Shown: positions 31,084-43,900 of the stretch, piece after piece
How the letters are laid out: each line of letters starts with the position of its first letter
How positions within the stretch are numbered: position 1 is the first letter of the stretch
Assembly: GCA_030512335.1 (NCBI GenBank)
Contig: JAULSU010000006.1
Coordinates: 1,178,001-1,242,000, forward strand
Origin: Immersiella caudata
Lineage: Eukaryota; Ascomycota; Sordariomycetes; Sordariales; Lasiosphaeriaceae
Length of the DNA stretch: 64,000 bases
Reading direction: 5' to 3'
The notes under the pieces: generated by a model
Told to the model about the DNA's origin: nothing
The model's database searches: none
The model's input: the letters and a program-made list of their open reading frames with translations, nothing else
Made by a program: the position numbers and the translations under genes

Positions 31084-31857
31084 TCACCCCTCTTCCAACT
31101 CCTCCACCGTCCCATCCGAATCCCACCCTTCACCCCCACTCAACCACCTCAAAGCCTCCCTCGCCCTCCCATACCGCGCCAAAATCTCCCCACTTTCTTC
31201 CTCGTACTCCCTTTTCACCTCCTCCACAAACGCCAAATACTCCGCCCTCTTCCCCACCGCCGCTTCATAGACATCCGCCCTCCACCAAGCCCCCTGCCCG
31301 TCACAAACACTCGCGCCGACTCGTCTGGCGCTCACCCTCGCCGTCTCCAGGTCGTGCGCCATCCGTCGGGTCAGGGCCTCAAGTCGCATGAATGCCTCGT
31401 CTAGGACCCGTTGTTCATCCATCTCAACGGCCGAGAGATCCCTTTCGAGTTCGGAATCGAGGCGTCTGCGGTGGAGGTCGCACGCGTCTCTGAAGGTCTC
31501 GTCGGGGAGTAAAGCCCATGCGAAGAGGTCTTCGATTTCGTCGCGGAGGTCTTTGCTGAGATCTTTGTAGGCCTTTTTGATGTCGGCATAGGCCTTTTCA
31601 TCGTCGGCCCAGGCGACAGCGTTCGTACTGGCGTTGTCGATTGTGTCTTTGACGTCTTCGAAGGTCCTCGAGTATTGTTGAGGAGGGTGCTGTGGGGATT
31701 GTTGAGGGCGTAGGCCGGGGAGACTGAAGGTGTTGCTATTTGCGGCGGTGGGGGTTGGAGCGGCTCCGGATATGGTCATGAGGGTGTGGGCAGCACCTGA
31801 GTGGGAGCCTTCGGGGTCGATATTCGCCTCTTGGCGGCTTTGCGAACGTGTTTGCAT
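31084..31857 (-). CDS. hypothetical acidic helical protein
   Basis: 257 residues, uninterrupted. The N-terminal 60 residues are disordered (Ser/Pro/Gln-rich, LPGLRPQQSPQHPPQQ). The rest is highly charged and predicted helical: Asp/Glu/Lys/Arg/Ala-rich, with heptad-like stretches around 85-190 and Trp-containing patches (WADD, FAWALL, AWWRADV). It ends in an acidic tail. No signal peptide, membrane segment or known domain recognised. GC skew changes strongly along the gene, as in the tannase gene: the 5' part (sense strand) is C-rich and the 3' part G-rich. Both the codon pattern and the absence of stops support a real gene; function unknown. Confidence 0.6.
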   Translation of the reverse strand: MQTRSQSRQEANIDPEGSHSGAAHTLMTISGAAPTPTAANSNTFSLPGLRPQQSPQHPPQQYSRTFEDVKDTIDNASTNAVAWADDEKAYADIKKAYKDLSKDLRDEIEDLFAWALLPDETFRDACDLHRRRLDSELERDLSAVEMDEQRVLDEAFMRLEALTRRMAHDLETARVSARRVGASVCDGQGAWWRADVYEAAVGKRAEYLAFVEEVKREYEEESGEILARYGRAREALRWLSGGEGWDSDGTVEELEEG

Positions 31858-32644
31858 GGTTGAAGATTTGCAGAGGAGGTGGCGTGTGAGGGAGGTAGTG
31901 TGAGAAGTTTGTGATGGTAGTACAACCCGATGCTGAAATGCAGAATGGGATCAAGAATATATACTCGTTTCTGGACGGCAACCGGTTACATGCTTTACCT
32001 TTGTGTGTACTGAGTTTGAAAACTGGGCTTCGGTGCACGCTGGGTTCCAGAGAGAACTAGATTTCCTTGAAGTCTATGTCTACCCGCAAAGGTTTGTTGC
32101 CCCAAGGCACGCAGATGGAAGTCAAAACCGTCATCTTTGGGGCTGCTGGGGCGCAAGCTCCGGAACGAATGGGACGATGTCACGAAGAAGCTCCACAAGA
32201 CCCCTGAAAGGGCTGAGCAGAAATCCGTAGATATCCAGCACATGGCCGATGTTGTGAGACGGGGAGACTGCAAGTAGGCAGTGAAGGCCACAGCGCAAAA
32301 CTTTGTATTCTGCTGCGAGCATCGACATACTTTGAAACACAAGAAAGGAAAGGACATGCGGAGATGGTCATCAAAGGTAGTCTTCATGTTTCGCGGAGCC
32401 TAGATGTCAGAGTCATTTGCCTGCTCCTCTCGTCTCTATCCCAGCCGTATTGTCAATTTTGCCTCGGATTCTCGAAGCCAGATCATTCCATCCGCACGGG
32501 ATGACACTGATCATCGCAGTCCACTCTCTCCCTGGATGTGGGCTCCTCCAAGATATGCTGCAGACTTACCACGGCGGTGGGATGCATCACGCCGTTGGTA
32601 TGGCACCATGCCAAGCCGCACCTTCTCTCTTTTCTTCCAGCTCT
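31858..32644. other. intergenic, possible small decayed gene
   Basis: A plus-strand stretch from an ATG at about 32073 encodes MSTRKGLLPQGT..., then in a shifted frame KLRNEWDDVTKKLHKTPERA and on to a TAG near 32278. It looks like a short charged protein with one frame change, too weak to call as a gene. Otherwise 3' flank of Rfc3. Confidence 0.3.
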
Positions 32645-33916
32645 TCAACCCATCAGCTCAACACCACTACGTATTGCTCCCACAACTGCCCCCGTCTGTA
32701 TTTGCTCGTTCGCGCCGCTGGCCACCCTGTGCTCGATATCCGCCAGCGCATCCAGCCAGGTGATCATCACTTCAGGCTTCACCTCCAACTTGACTAGCTC
32801 CTCGGATAACGCGGTGACGATATCCGCTAGCGCAAGACCCTGCTGTGTCTTGAGCGTGTTGATGGTTGTTAGGCAGCTCGTAACGTCGCTTGTGCTGAGA
32901 AGTGTGCTGAGGATCTTCTTGATAGCGTCGGGCGGGGGAGCCGCTACACAGTTGTAGATGGTCCCGGTGGTGATGGTCTCACGGACGATGTCCTTTTCCT
33001 CGATCTTCGGCCCGTCTCGCGGTTGGAGGGGAGTACCTGGCGCAAGAAGTCAGTATCAATGGGATATCGATGGGAGACAGCAGAACAACATACTTGATGC
33101 ATGGCACGCCTGCAGCACGTTCAGTGCCCGACGCATATCGCCCTTGCTGAGCCGTACCAGCGACTCCGTTGCCTCCTCTGTGATCTTGACATGCTCCTCC
33201 TCGATGACCTTGTCAACCAGTACGCGAATGTCCTGCTCTTTCAGCGGGCTAAAGCGGAAGCGCGTGCATCGAGAGAGCAGTGCGGGGCTGAGCTTGTGCG
33301 AGTAGTTGGCAATGATGCAGAACCGCGTGTTCGCTGTGTACTTCTCCATGATCCGGCGCAGCGCCATTTGTGCTGTGTTGGTCATGGCGTCCGCCTCGTC
33401 GAGAATGATGAGCTTGAAGGTGCCGAGGCCCGACCGCGATGCTCCGCCAATGCTGAAGATCTGCTTTGTAGAGGCGAAGGTCTTGATCTGCTCGCGCACG
33501 ACGTCGATGCCGCGGTCGTCGGAGGCGTTCAGCTCGAGCACCATCTGGCGCATGTTCTCGACTCCATAGATGCGGCGCGCCAGGGCGAGGATGGTCGAGG
33601 TCTTGCCGGTGCCTGGTGGGCCGTAGAGGAGCAAGTGTGGGAGGCGGTTCGAGTCGACGAACTTGTTGATGGTCGCGAGGATGTCTTGGTGGCCGGAGAC
33701 GTCGGCGAGCGTTGCGGGCCGGTACTTTTCGACCCTGCAAACCCTCAATCAGCATTAGTCAAATGGGTGCATCGGGGTTGCTGACCATGGTAAACTGTCC
33801 TCGGCCTCAACGGGCAGGTTTGCAGCGCTTCGCTTTCCTTTGGTCGTCTCTGCGGAGAAGGTGATATCCTTGGAGGGAGGGGCATCAATGTCCATGTCGT
33901 CCTCGAAGTCAGACAT
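32645..33916 (-). CDS. RFC3: replication factor C subunit 3 (clamp-loader small subunit)
   Basis: Three exons on the minus strand: 33916-33786, 33734-33094 and 33036-32645, with 51-nt and 57-nt introns; 387 residues. It is one of the four small AAA+ subunits of RFC, which loads PCNA at primer-template junctions in the nucleus. Visible motifs: VEKYRP (RFC box), LLLYGPPGTGKTSTIL (Walker A), LELNASDDRGIDVVR, LIILDEADAMT (Walker B, DEAD-type), FCIIANYSHKLSPALLSRCTRFRF (SRC sensor/Arg finger), then LSKGDMRRALNVLQ and the C-terminal collar domain. An acidic fungal N-terminal extension (MSDFEDDMDID) precedes the RFC box. The sequence fits the yeast Rfc3 / human RFC5 orthologue best. Intact housekeeping gene; divergent from the giant DUF3638 gene. 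Confidence 0.96.
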
Positions 33917-34969
33917 TGTCGGCGTTGCCTGTGGAGTTTGCGAAGTAGTTAGGATCTTGCAGTGGATGGCGATTGAAGGCGCTGAGCAGCTGATTGTCCC
34001 GATTGCGATCTTGACGTTCGATGTGGAAGACGCGTCCCGCACAACGTGACGCGTAAATAGAAACCCCACTACGAGCAGTGCTCATATCTCAGGGTTGGGG
34101 TTGGTTATCTGAGCCAAAACCTGTCTTGGCGTCACGGCGCTCAACTTCATCCCATCATCTCAACGTTGCATCAAAATCAAACAGAGAGTATTTTGAATCC
34201 TCTTTAGTCTCTTGCCGCGCAAACAATGCGAAAAGCCGTCTCTCTCCATCTGATTGCGGACGCCACCTCAAGGTCCCGTTGCACAAATTAGCAAAGCTTT
34301 CACTTCGAAACTGAGGATTGGAGAACTCGCCTGCCCATCGAGCCAACCACAAACCTCCCTCGAACTCGCCATGTTCTGCGTTTGCACTCAGACGGGAAGC
34401 ACAATGCCGTACAATGACTGGCTTCTACCAAGCGGAATGCTATTCCCAAGACAATACTCGCGTATAGGATTTCGAAGTTTGAGAGCGGGAGTCAATATCG
34501 CCATGTGATCCTTGTCGGAGAAACGGCCAAGGTGGGTATGATGCCTCTGCTGATCTTGCGTCTTGCTCCCATTCTTCAGTTAGGGGATATACTGCATGGA
34601 TTCCGCTTTTGATGCAGTGAGGCCGGCACTGTTTGTTTGTTGTCTAGCCGAACAGGAGCCCAACGGCTTGCTGCCTACGAGCTCCCAGCTGCTAGTTTCT
34701 TCTCTCATCTTATATCCCTCTCCCTCTCTCTCTCCCTCTCTCTCTCTCCCTCTCCCTCTACCTCTCCCTCCACCTTTACCTTTACCTCTACCTCTACCTC
34801 TACCTCTGCCTCTGCCTCTGCCTCTGCATCCACCCTCTTTTCCCTCGATTTTCCCTCTCTAACTTCAATCCGAAAAAGAAATTCTCCAAACTTCCAACTT
34901 CCCATCCCTCGCATCACATTCCGCTGACGTCCTGCATATCAGCTACTGGCTGGATGCCAATCGGCCAGA
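33917..34969. promoter_or_regulatory. divergent intergenic region with a long CT-rich tract
   Basis: 1.05 kb between the Rfc3 and DUF3638-protein start codons. From about 34711 to 34835 the plus strand is nearly all C and T: first (CT)n/(CCCTCT)n, then CTTTAC/CTCTAC and CTCTGC hexamer arrays. Pyrimidine-rich tracts before the start codon are typical of strong fungal promoters and 5' leaders. No gene is supported within; an open frame across the tract is a repeat artefact. Confidence 0.6.
34711..34835. repeat. polypyrimidine / hexanucleotide repeat tract
   Basis: Imperfect CT dinucleotide and CCCTCT repeats grade into tandem CTCTAC then CTCTGC hexamers, ending near 34835, about 135 bp upstream of the DUF3638-protein ATG. 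Confidence 0.9.
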
Positions 34970-37900
34970 ATGGCAACCGACCTGCTTGCGGCAAGCGGAA
35001 TGCCCTTGGACATGCCGACACTCGACTTCATGATCCATCACGTCTTTTTGCCCCCCAGACTGCCGCAAAAGGACGATAAAAATGGCCAGCACCTGCTCAC
35101 AATGGCCCAAGTCCTCCGCGACTCCGTCTCGGCGTTTATGGTAGCAGAACGAAGCTCGGCCCCCTCTCTGCAACCCGCTCTGGATATGCTCAACCGCTTC
35201 CTCAGGACGAGCCCCGAATCAGGCGCAGGCAAGACCAAGATTGTGCGTCGCGATGAGCTGCGCAGCGTGATTCGTGACCTCAAGGAAGGCGGTGAGTAAT
35301 CTGTTCCTCAGTCTCGCCAAATGAGCTTCCGCTAACATCATTATCATCACAGACATCGCGCTACTTCATCTCCGAGACCAGAATGCCGGACTACTTCTCA
35401 CATCCCGACAAGACGACATTCTGTTCGAGTCATTCGAGCTCCTCGCACCAAACAAGGATGTCATGTCCTGCAAAGGCTCTCTGCTCCGAGAGTTCCCCGA
35501 TCGGGCCGTTGCAGTACCCATCGGCAAGCTTCAAGACCCCGCGCTGTTGGACGTGCTGGTCGATTCCATACAAGAGCTCGAGTCCACGGTTGCCCCCAAA
35601 GCTCGACCCAAGGTGAAGAAGGCGAAGACTGTCCAGCCGGAAGAGAGAGACACGCTGTCTCCTGTGCTCGCAACTGGTCTTCTCACTGACATCCTCGCTG
35701 GCCTGGGTCAGAAAACGCAACCCGAACGGATCATCAAACGCAGCCGAGAGCAAGTGTGTTGGGATGACGCCTTGCTCCCATTTCACCGGTCGGCAACCTG
35801 GCTTCTTCTCCGAGTTGCGTTGCGGCTGGTGCTCGACCGAGGTAACGCTCTGCAGGGAGGAGCGTCGTGGTACAAACCGTTGATGGCCCATCATTGCGCC
35901 CGCATCCTTGATATGGCCCTACGAGCGCCACAAGCTTCAATCTCTAGCGACAAAGTTTTCTCCATGCAAGCCAAGCTGGTGCGCCGCATCAAAAAGCTGG
36001 ATCCTGCTGGGGATTCAGGCCCGGCCTGGATCAACGGAGTCCAGGAGACTACGCGGCAAGCAACCGCCGCCCTGCAGACCCGCTGGACCACCGAGCTGGC
36101 ACACGACAACCGCAGCCTCCCGCTCGATCAGCTGTCCAAGCTATCATTCCACCGAGACTCGGAGCTGAAGCTCACAGGTCTCCTCCCTCACCTTTCCTGG
36201 GTTGAAACCCGAAATACCAGCCAGCAGGGTGGGATGGGCGAGGGCGACTTGACGACGTTTTCCCCTAACATACGCTTGGAACTCCTCCCTCGCTTGGGCG
36301 ATCGCGTCGGATCGGACTCTGCTATGGATTTCTGCGAGTTGGCCGAATTCGAGGCTTGGGTCGAGTCGTCGCTCTCGGACTGGGTGAGCGACAATCGTCT
36401 CGTTGCGGGCGAAGCCACGCAAGCGAACGTGAGAGATCTCACAGAGCTGATTCAAGCATACCACATGCGCGCGTCAACAGTCTACAAGGGCATTCCTGCA
36501 GCTTTGTCCGTCATGTACCTGGTCATCGCGGAGCTCTGGGTAGCCATGGATACAATTGCTGGCAAGGAAACCCCTTTGCTCTTAGATTATGACCCAGGAT
36601 TTCCTCCCGACATCTTTCATCCGCTGTTGCTGGAGAGAAAGGAAGAGATGCAACGTCTTCATGCCGTGGAGAACTACTTCGTCCGCCGCAGAGGAAGAGC
36701 CCCCAGGCCATATTCATCGGCGTTCACGGGATTCGGCAGCCCTAGCTCATTTGCCGTCCTCTTCAGCCGCGCTTCGGCAGAGCACCGACGCCTGCGCCGT
36801 GAGATCGAGGATTGGGGCACAAAGATGAAGGCGGAGAAACTGGAGGAGTACAAGAGCATGAGACAGAAGTACAACTTGCTTACCAAGGCTTACGAAACGA
36901 CGGAGTGCGACCAATATTGGGATTCTCACTGGGAGGAGCAAACTCATTCACCCAGCTGCCGACGCTGCGGACTGAAGGAAAAGATGGAAACTCTCAAGAT
37001 CGATGTGTTTGAGTGGCCTTTACCAACAGACCCCAGCTACGCCGATGCAGCGGTTTTCGAGATCAGCGTTCCCCCGATCGTCGCGCTCTGGCGAGACGCG
37101 ACATGGAAGCTGGTCACTCAAGTGTTTTGGGAGAAAACAGGCGGTGGTCTCCCCGAGGCAGCTCGAGAGACGCTGTACTTCGCCGCTGAACGCCAAGGCA
37201 TGGGACTGTTTTCAACGACCAGGAGCCATCTCCAACCAGCCTCGACAGTCAAGCCGATGGAGGTTGCGCATTACAAGAAAAAACATATCAGAGATGCGAC
37301 CGCTACAAACGTCTGTGTTCCCCACGCTGCACAGTACTCATATTACGAGAGAACGTCAAGAGTCTCGACGGAGAACGTGTCCTTCTGCGGATGCATTCCC
37401 CGCGACTGCTCGTACGCTGAGCTCATCAAGGGCGACCCGGTCGAAGACTGGGTTCGCTATGCCACGCACACCTCAAACGATGTTATTGCCGAACAGCATC
37501 GCTGTCCGCTAACCCTCCCCCTCCGCGAATTCCGGAGCCTCGGTAATCTTCGTTCTGGGGTCGGTTTGCAGTGGGCAAATATTCTGTGTCAACTTGAGAT
37601 GCCGTCGCTCGACTTCAACAAGCAGCAAACGCTCGCCCTCATTTTACAGGCGTGCCTTGAGGCAGGACCCCAGTCGGACTCTGGGTCCGGAAATCATGTC
37701 GATTCAATTTGGAGAGTGGCCCACACCGATACGCAGAAAGAGACCTTCATGAGCCGGATCCTTTCATCACTGCGTGAAGCTCTCCTCCGCGTGCGCGAGA
37801 GCTGGCAGAACAACATTGCCCTCTGCGTTCTCACGTGTCTGGCGACAAGGCTTCTCGCTCTATCCCCTTCTGCTGATGTTTCATCGGGGATTCTCGAGTA

Positions 37901-40900
37901 TCTTGGGCAGCTGCGAGAAGTGTCGATAGGCTGGGCCAGGCTGCTTCGAGACAAGCTCGATAAGAGCAACAGTTCCTCGGATCGGGAAACTTGGATTAAC
38001 AGGCTACTCATGGCGACTCTGACTTGTGCCGCTACATTTGGCGTGGAAGAGGTCCATCTGGAACATGTTCTGAGCGACCCGCACAATCTCTCTTGGCTTG
38101 TCGAGAGCGCTGTGCTCGCGCGGAACTACCTTCCGCCGTCTGGGAGGCCCGCGAACGCCATTTGCCTTCAGTTAATGCAGCGATGGCACACCGCCATGCA
38201 CCGGGCCCGTCACTTGGTTGCAAGGCAGATACTCCACCAGAAAAACCCAGGACTGGACATGGCGATCAAGCGCCTGTGGGCTGACTTCTCCCCTTCTCCT
38301 GACGCTGGTTGGGCACCTTTCGATCTGGGTCTGGGTGATGGGCTCCACATCCTGACGTGCAAGAACGAGGGCTCGATATTGGTTACCTTCAACCTCCTCA
38401 CAGGGGCCTTCTTTTTGAACGGCTACCCGCTGTCCAGGCTGCCGTCGTCTTATCAAGGACACCAGACCATCCGACAACTCTTTGGCGAGCAGATCTTGGA
38501 CGTCGGCCCATCGAGCGCCCCAGGGATGAAATTTTCGGCGTCCCGAGATCTAAACGGCTGGGTTCTTCACTTTGCCATGGTGGATAGTCGGCTGGTCGTG
38601 CGCGCTGTCCGCGACAGTTCCCAAGGTTGCAAGGACGGGTCATCGCCCGACGGCACTTATGAGTACATCCCCAGGGAGCATCTTAACAACGACCTGCCCA
38701 ACTCGTTTGTCAATGGCTACGCCCACTGGCTCCATCTCGAAACTGGCCGAGTGGAGTTTCGCCCTATCGACCGCAAATGGGATTGGGACATTGGAGGTTG
38801 GTGCCTGACCCAAGAGGACCACAAGTACATACTGAGCAAGGGATCCCGCGTGGTGCTTGATCCGTCCAGCCCTACGGCTCAGTTTGGCCACTTGGTTATG
38901 GGTGCCATCGAATCGCCTGGCGACACCAATCTCATCCTGGACCGCGACGATAACACGCTGGCCTTCGAGCTTCCTCGCCTTTCGCTCTCATTCCAAGCTC
39001 AACAAGGGAAATGCACCATCCAGTCCAAGAATTACAGCAGCATGCAGATTGATGGGGCTCAAGGCATTGGTAGCCTAGTTGGCCTCGTCAACAAGCTGGT
39101 CCTGAAGCCAGAGAGCGGGTCTGGGTTTAGGATGGTTCTGGTCCCGCGGGGGCAAGTTTCCTATCATCTAACCTCCGTACCAGGCCACGTCAAGGTTTCA
39201 ATACAACGCGGCGACGATAAGCGCATCCATCACGACGCCTTCTATGTCAACGACAAGCTCGGCTGCTTGAACGACACTGGATCCCTCCAAAGCAAGCTGT
39301 ATCTATGCCACCTTCACGCCCTCACATCGCACTGTCTTCCCGATCCCCTCACGTCTCGTACAGGGACCGAAGAAGCACTAAGGATCCTACAGGGCGCCGC
39401 TGTGAGATCATATCCCACCCTTGACAGCGGGTCCCGCACTCTGCTTGGAGAGATCGCAAGCCTCACGCCCCGTCGAGAATATTACCCGAAGCACCTCCAA
39501 GACATGGAGCAAACTGCTTGGAAAGACACCCTCCCATCGCTGTCACAGCATGATGAATTTCTGCCGCTCGCCAAGCGAATCTTCGGCGATTACCAAAAAT
39601 TAGGGAAGCTCTTCCAGCCGAATTGGCGGGACACGCGGGACGTCTTGTCGGAACAGGCAACCTCCAATGCGGCGCAGCGTGCAAGGATTCGCAACGCGGT
39701 CTTTCGGGTATCCGAGTTTGGTGCTGAGGAACACACGACAGCTGTGGACAAGTGGTACCACCCCCGGGAGAGGAAGACCACCATCGGTCCAGGAGGCGAC
39801 ACTCGAGTTTCTGAGCTGGTGAGACACATGGACACAGGAACTCAGACTCTTGCCTGGAGCCCATGTTCCAACTTGGCTACGAAGGTTGAAGATGTCAACG
39901 GTTCCAAGTTTACCGGGAACCCCTTGGTTCCGATTGGCTTCCGCCTCAACAACCTTGGCGTACCGGCCGAGGTTCTCAGAGGCTTGTGGTGCGGGCTCCA
40001 TCGAACACTTGCCGTCGAGACCAACAAGTACAAGAGGATCTTTTACCTGTCCACCCTACTATACGCCGAGAGTTCGGACCCGCAAGTGGTCCAGACACTG
40101 ATGGCGCTAGGCAGTATATCTGTCTTTGCTCAGGCCAACATGCTCCCGCCACCTGACGACAAGTTCGACCTAACCATCACGCGCGCTACACTGGACCACG
40201 ACCTCACAAGAGTCGCCAATGGCGGCAAAAAAGATCGCAAGAAGTGCCCCGAGCAGCGATTGACCAAGATGCTAAATGAGTCCGTCCGGGAACTCGAACG
40301 CAGGCGGGATCGAGAATGGGCGTCCAAGTCCCAGGCTGCGGTTAAACAGTTTGTTGGCGAGCTGACAGACCAGGTTAGCAGATCCTGGACGGTGCATACC
40401 CCGTCCGGCTCGAATTACCGCTCGTATCTTGCTGTCGATCAGATCATGCCCCATGTAACCGGTCTGGTGGAAACGGCGCGGAGATCAGAGGCATTCCGAG
40501 ACTACCTCAGCTTGTTGTCAAAAACGATGCACGGGCTCGACGTCACGAAGAGCAGCGAGCCGGTGCTGGTCTCCGCTCGCCCATCAAACAGGCCACCCTC
40601 AAGGCCTGGCGTGGTTTCCGCCGCATCGCTGTTCTCAGTGCCAGCACCGTACGCTGATGGCCCAATCTCGGGCGCGCTGCCGACGGTGCGCACCGAGGTT
40701 CGACAGCCAGACCTGGATCATTCACGCCTGTCAGCTCTAGTCGACGAACTTTCAAGGGATGAAAATCGTCAGGAGCACGAGGCTTCCTACATATCGGAGC
40801 TGCGCGGCAGTATTGCCGCGCGACCCGATGCGGTCGTGAATGAGGCCAGTCATTCCGAGAGCTTGGAAGAGGCACAGAAACGGTTCGATTCGGTCCGCCA

Positions 40901-43900
40901 ACGTTTAGAACTCGCCTTAGCTGGCACTTCGATTGCCGACCGGATGTGCATCGATGCCGGTTATTACCCCAGAGTCTCACCCGTCTTCCTGTTGCAACGT
41001 CTGACCCGACGCTTCTGGTCCAAGCTATCGGACACCTGGCGGCGCTGCCTGGTTGACTTTGCTCTGAACTTGGTGCTCTTGCAACGAGCCGAGCGGCTCC
41101 ATGCCCTCTTTTCCGCCCGAGCCGAGCGCGGCGCCGATCTCCAGAGAGAGCTTTCAAACCCCGGAGACCACGAAAACCCGGACTGGGACCCGCTCCAGTA
41201 TCCCGAAAACCTGCTGCTAGAAGTAGAGCAGGGCATCATGATTCGGCCTGTGCAGAACAAGATCGCCGCTGCGATGAGGTCGCCACCAGGCATGAAGAAC
41301 GCAGTCATGCAGCTCAACATGGGCGAGGGGAAATCGTCCGTCATCGTACCCATCGTCGCAGCTGCATTGGCAGATGGGGAACAGTTGGTTCGCATCGTGG
41401 TAGCGAAGCCACAGTCGAACCAGATGACGCACATGCTCATTGGCAAGCTTGGAGGTCTTTTGAACAGACAAGTGTTCTACCTTCCACTTTCCCGCTCCCT
41501 CCAACTCTCCCGGGATGGCGTCACGATTGTTCGTGAGATGGTGGAGAGGTGCAAAGCCGAGGGCGGAGTACTTCTCGTGCAGCCTGAGCACTTGCTGTCG
41601 TTCAAGCTGATGGGCGTCGACAAGACCTGGGATCCAGAAGGGGAGAAGGGCACCCAGGATGCAGCATTGGGTCGAGATATTGTTCGCCTATATCAAGACT
41701 TTGAATCCGTCTCCCGCGACATAGTCGACGAGAGTGACGAGAATTTTAGCGTAAAATACGAGCTGATCTACACCATGGGTGCACAAGAGGCGGTGGAAAT
41801 GAGCCCTGGCCGGTGGATCCTGATCCAGCAACTCCTTGATTTGATCGAGACCGCTGTCCGCCGGCTCATGGGAGATGATGGTGGCCAAAAGGAGCTGGCA
41901 GACGGCCTCATCTTTGAGGATAACGTTGCGGGACGTGTCCCCATCATACGCATCCTGGAGGAGTCTACAGGTCGCCACCTTCTCGAAGAGCTCGCTGCCA
42001 CGGTATGCCGCCGTGGCCTCACGGGCTTCCCCGTCTTCCACCAGAGTGAGCGCATGCGCCAAGCTGTTCGCAATTACATCTCCATCGAGCACGTCGACCC
42101 AGTGGATATCAGCTTGGTCGAAGACCCCGAGGTTGGACTCTTCAGCAGCCAAACCACAAAGAACGCCCTCCTGCTTTTAAGGGGCCTACTGGCAAAGGGT
42201 GTTCTCTCCTTCGCGCTCGGGCAGAAGCGGTTCCGTGTCAACTACGGTCTCGCTCCCACCCGCCGACCGCAGACCACGCTCGCCGTGCCGTACCGGGCCA
42301 AGGACATGCCCTCACCACGCTCTGAGTTCAGCCACCCTGACGTCGTCATCGTGCTCACCTGCTTGAGCTACTACTACGGCGGCTTATCCGACGAGCAACT
42401 CTACGCCTGTTTCGAACTGCTTCATGACTCGGACCAGGCCGAGCAGGAGTACGGGAGATGGGCCTCCAAGGCGCCAGGCCTTCCGCCATCCTTCCGTCAC
42501 TTTTCCTCCATAAACGTCGAGGACAAGCCGCAGTGCGAGAGTATCGTCTTTCCTGCGCTTCGACATGCTAGACCGGTCATCGACTTCTTCCTGGCTCATG
42601 TGGTTTTTCCCAGGGAGATGAAGCAGTTCCCGCTCAAGCTCTCCTCTTCAGGCTGGGACCTGGCCAGGCCGAAAGCTCACCCGATGACTGGTTTCAGCGG
42701 CACAAACGATTCCAAAGGCGTCCTCCCGCTTGAGGTGGCGGCCTTGGACCTACAACCGCACACCAACGCCTCCGTGCTTAGCACGATCCTTGGGGACGAG
42801 AACAATGTTCTGGAGGTAGGAGCCGACCAAGCATCACGGCTCTCAGCCCTGTCGGAGGAGATGCTGCTCAGTTCCCTGGCGCAATCGCAGCCGCCGATGC
42901 GGGTGATCCTCGACGTGGGCGCCCAGATCGTCGAGAGCAGCAATTTGCAGATGGCGACCAAGCTGCTCGACTCGGCCCCCCTGAGCAACACCGACGCTGT
43001 CATCTTTTTCGACGACCAGGACGAGCTTTCTGTGCTCCTTCGAAACGGCGATGTAGTTCCGTTCCTGACGTCCCCGTTTGCCACGCGAGCCGATCGATGC
43101 CTCGTGTTCCTCGATCAAGCACACACGAGAGGCACGGACTTAAAGTTGCCCGATGACTACCGCGCCGCCGTCACGCTTGGGCCGGGAATAACGAAGGACA
43201 CCCTCGTTCAAGCATGCATGCGGATGCGCAAGCTCGGCCGTGGCCAGTCAGTTACCTTTGTGGTGTCTCCCGAGATGCAGAAACGGATCCGCGCGGTCCG
43301 CAGTGCGGCATCCGAACGGCCCCTCAATGTTGCCGACGTCATCGCATGGGCTATCTCCGAGACATGGGACGAGGCAGTCCGCAGCGTCCCTCTTTGGGCG
43401 GCTCAAGGCATACGCCACATCCGACAGGAAGCTATCTGGAAGCAGGCGAAAGAACGCGGTGTCTTTTCCCCATCTGACGCCCAAGAGTACCTCGAGCCCG
43501 AAGCCGTGTGCCTAGAGGAGCGCTACCAGCCCAATCCGATGTTGACAAACGGAAACACTGAGGTTGCCAAGCTGATGGCGGCTCTCGACTTGCAAGATCG
43601 GGCTGATTCCGACAAGATGGCGAGGGAGGACCCCCAGATATCGGCCATTCGTGAGAAACTAAGGGCTTTCAGTCGCGCCACGCGCACCAACGCCGCATCA
43701 TCAACGCTCCAAGAAGAACAAGAACGCGAGCTCGCACCTGAGATCGAGGAAGAGCGCCAGGTCGCTCGGCCGCCACCGCGAAACGCCCTCCGCCACAAGC
43801 TTGACGACCGCCTCGTGCAGTTCGTCCACACAGGCAACGCCGAGCTACTTGCCAGCGCCGCCTCTTTCCGTCGGTGCTATTCGGCCATGTCGACGACAAG

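Noticed and set aside
33101..33784. 227-codon plus-strand frame
   Set aside because: Antisense to Rfc3 exon 2; no independent support.
34596..34927. Open frames of 88-96 codons across the CT-rich tract
   Set aside because: Repeat artefacts of the polypyrimidine tract upstream of the giant gene.
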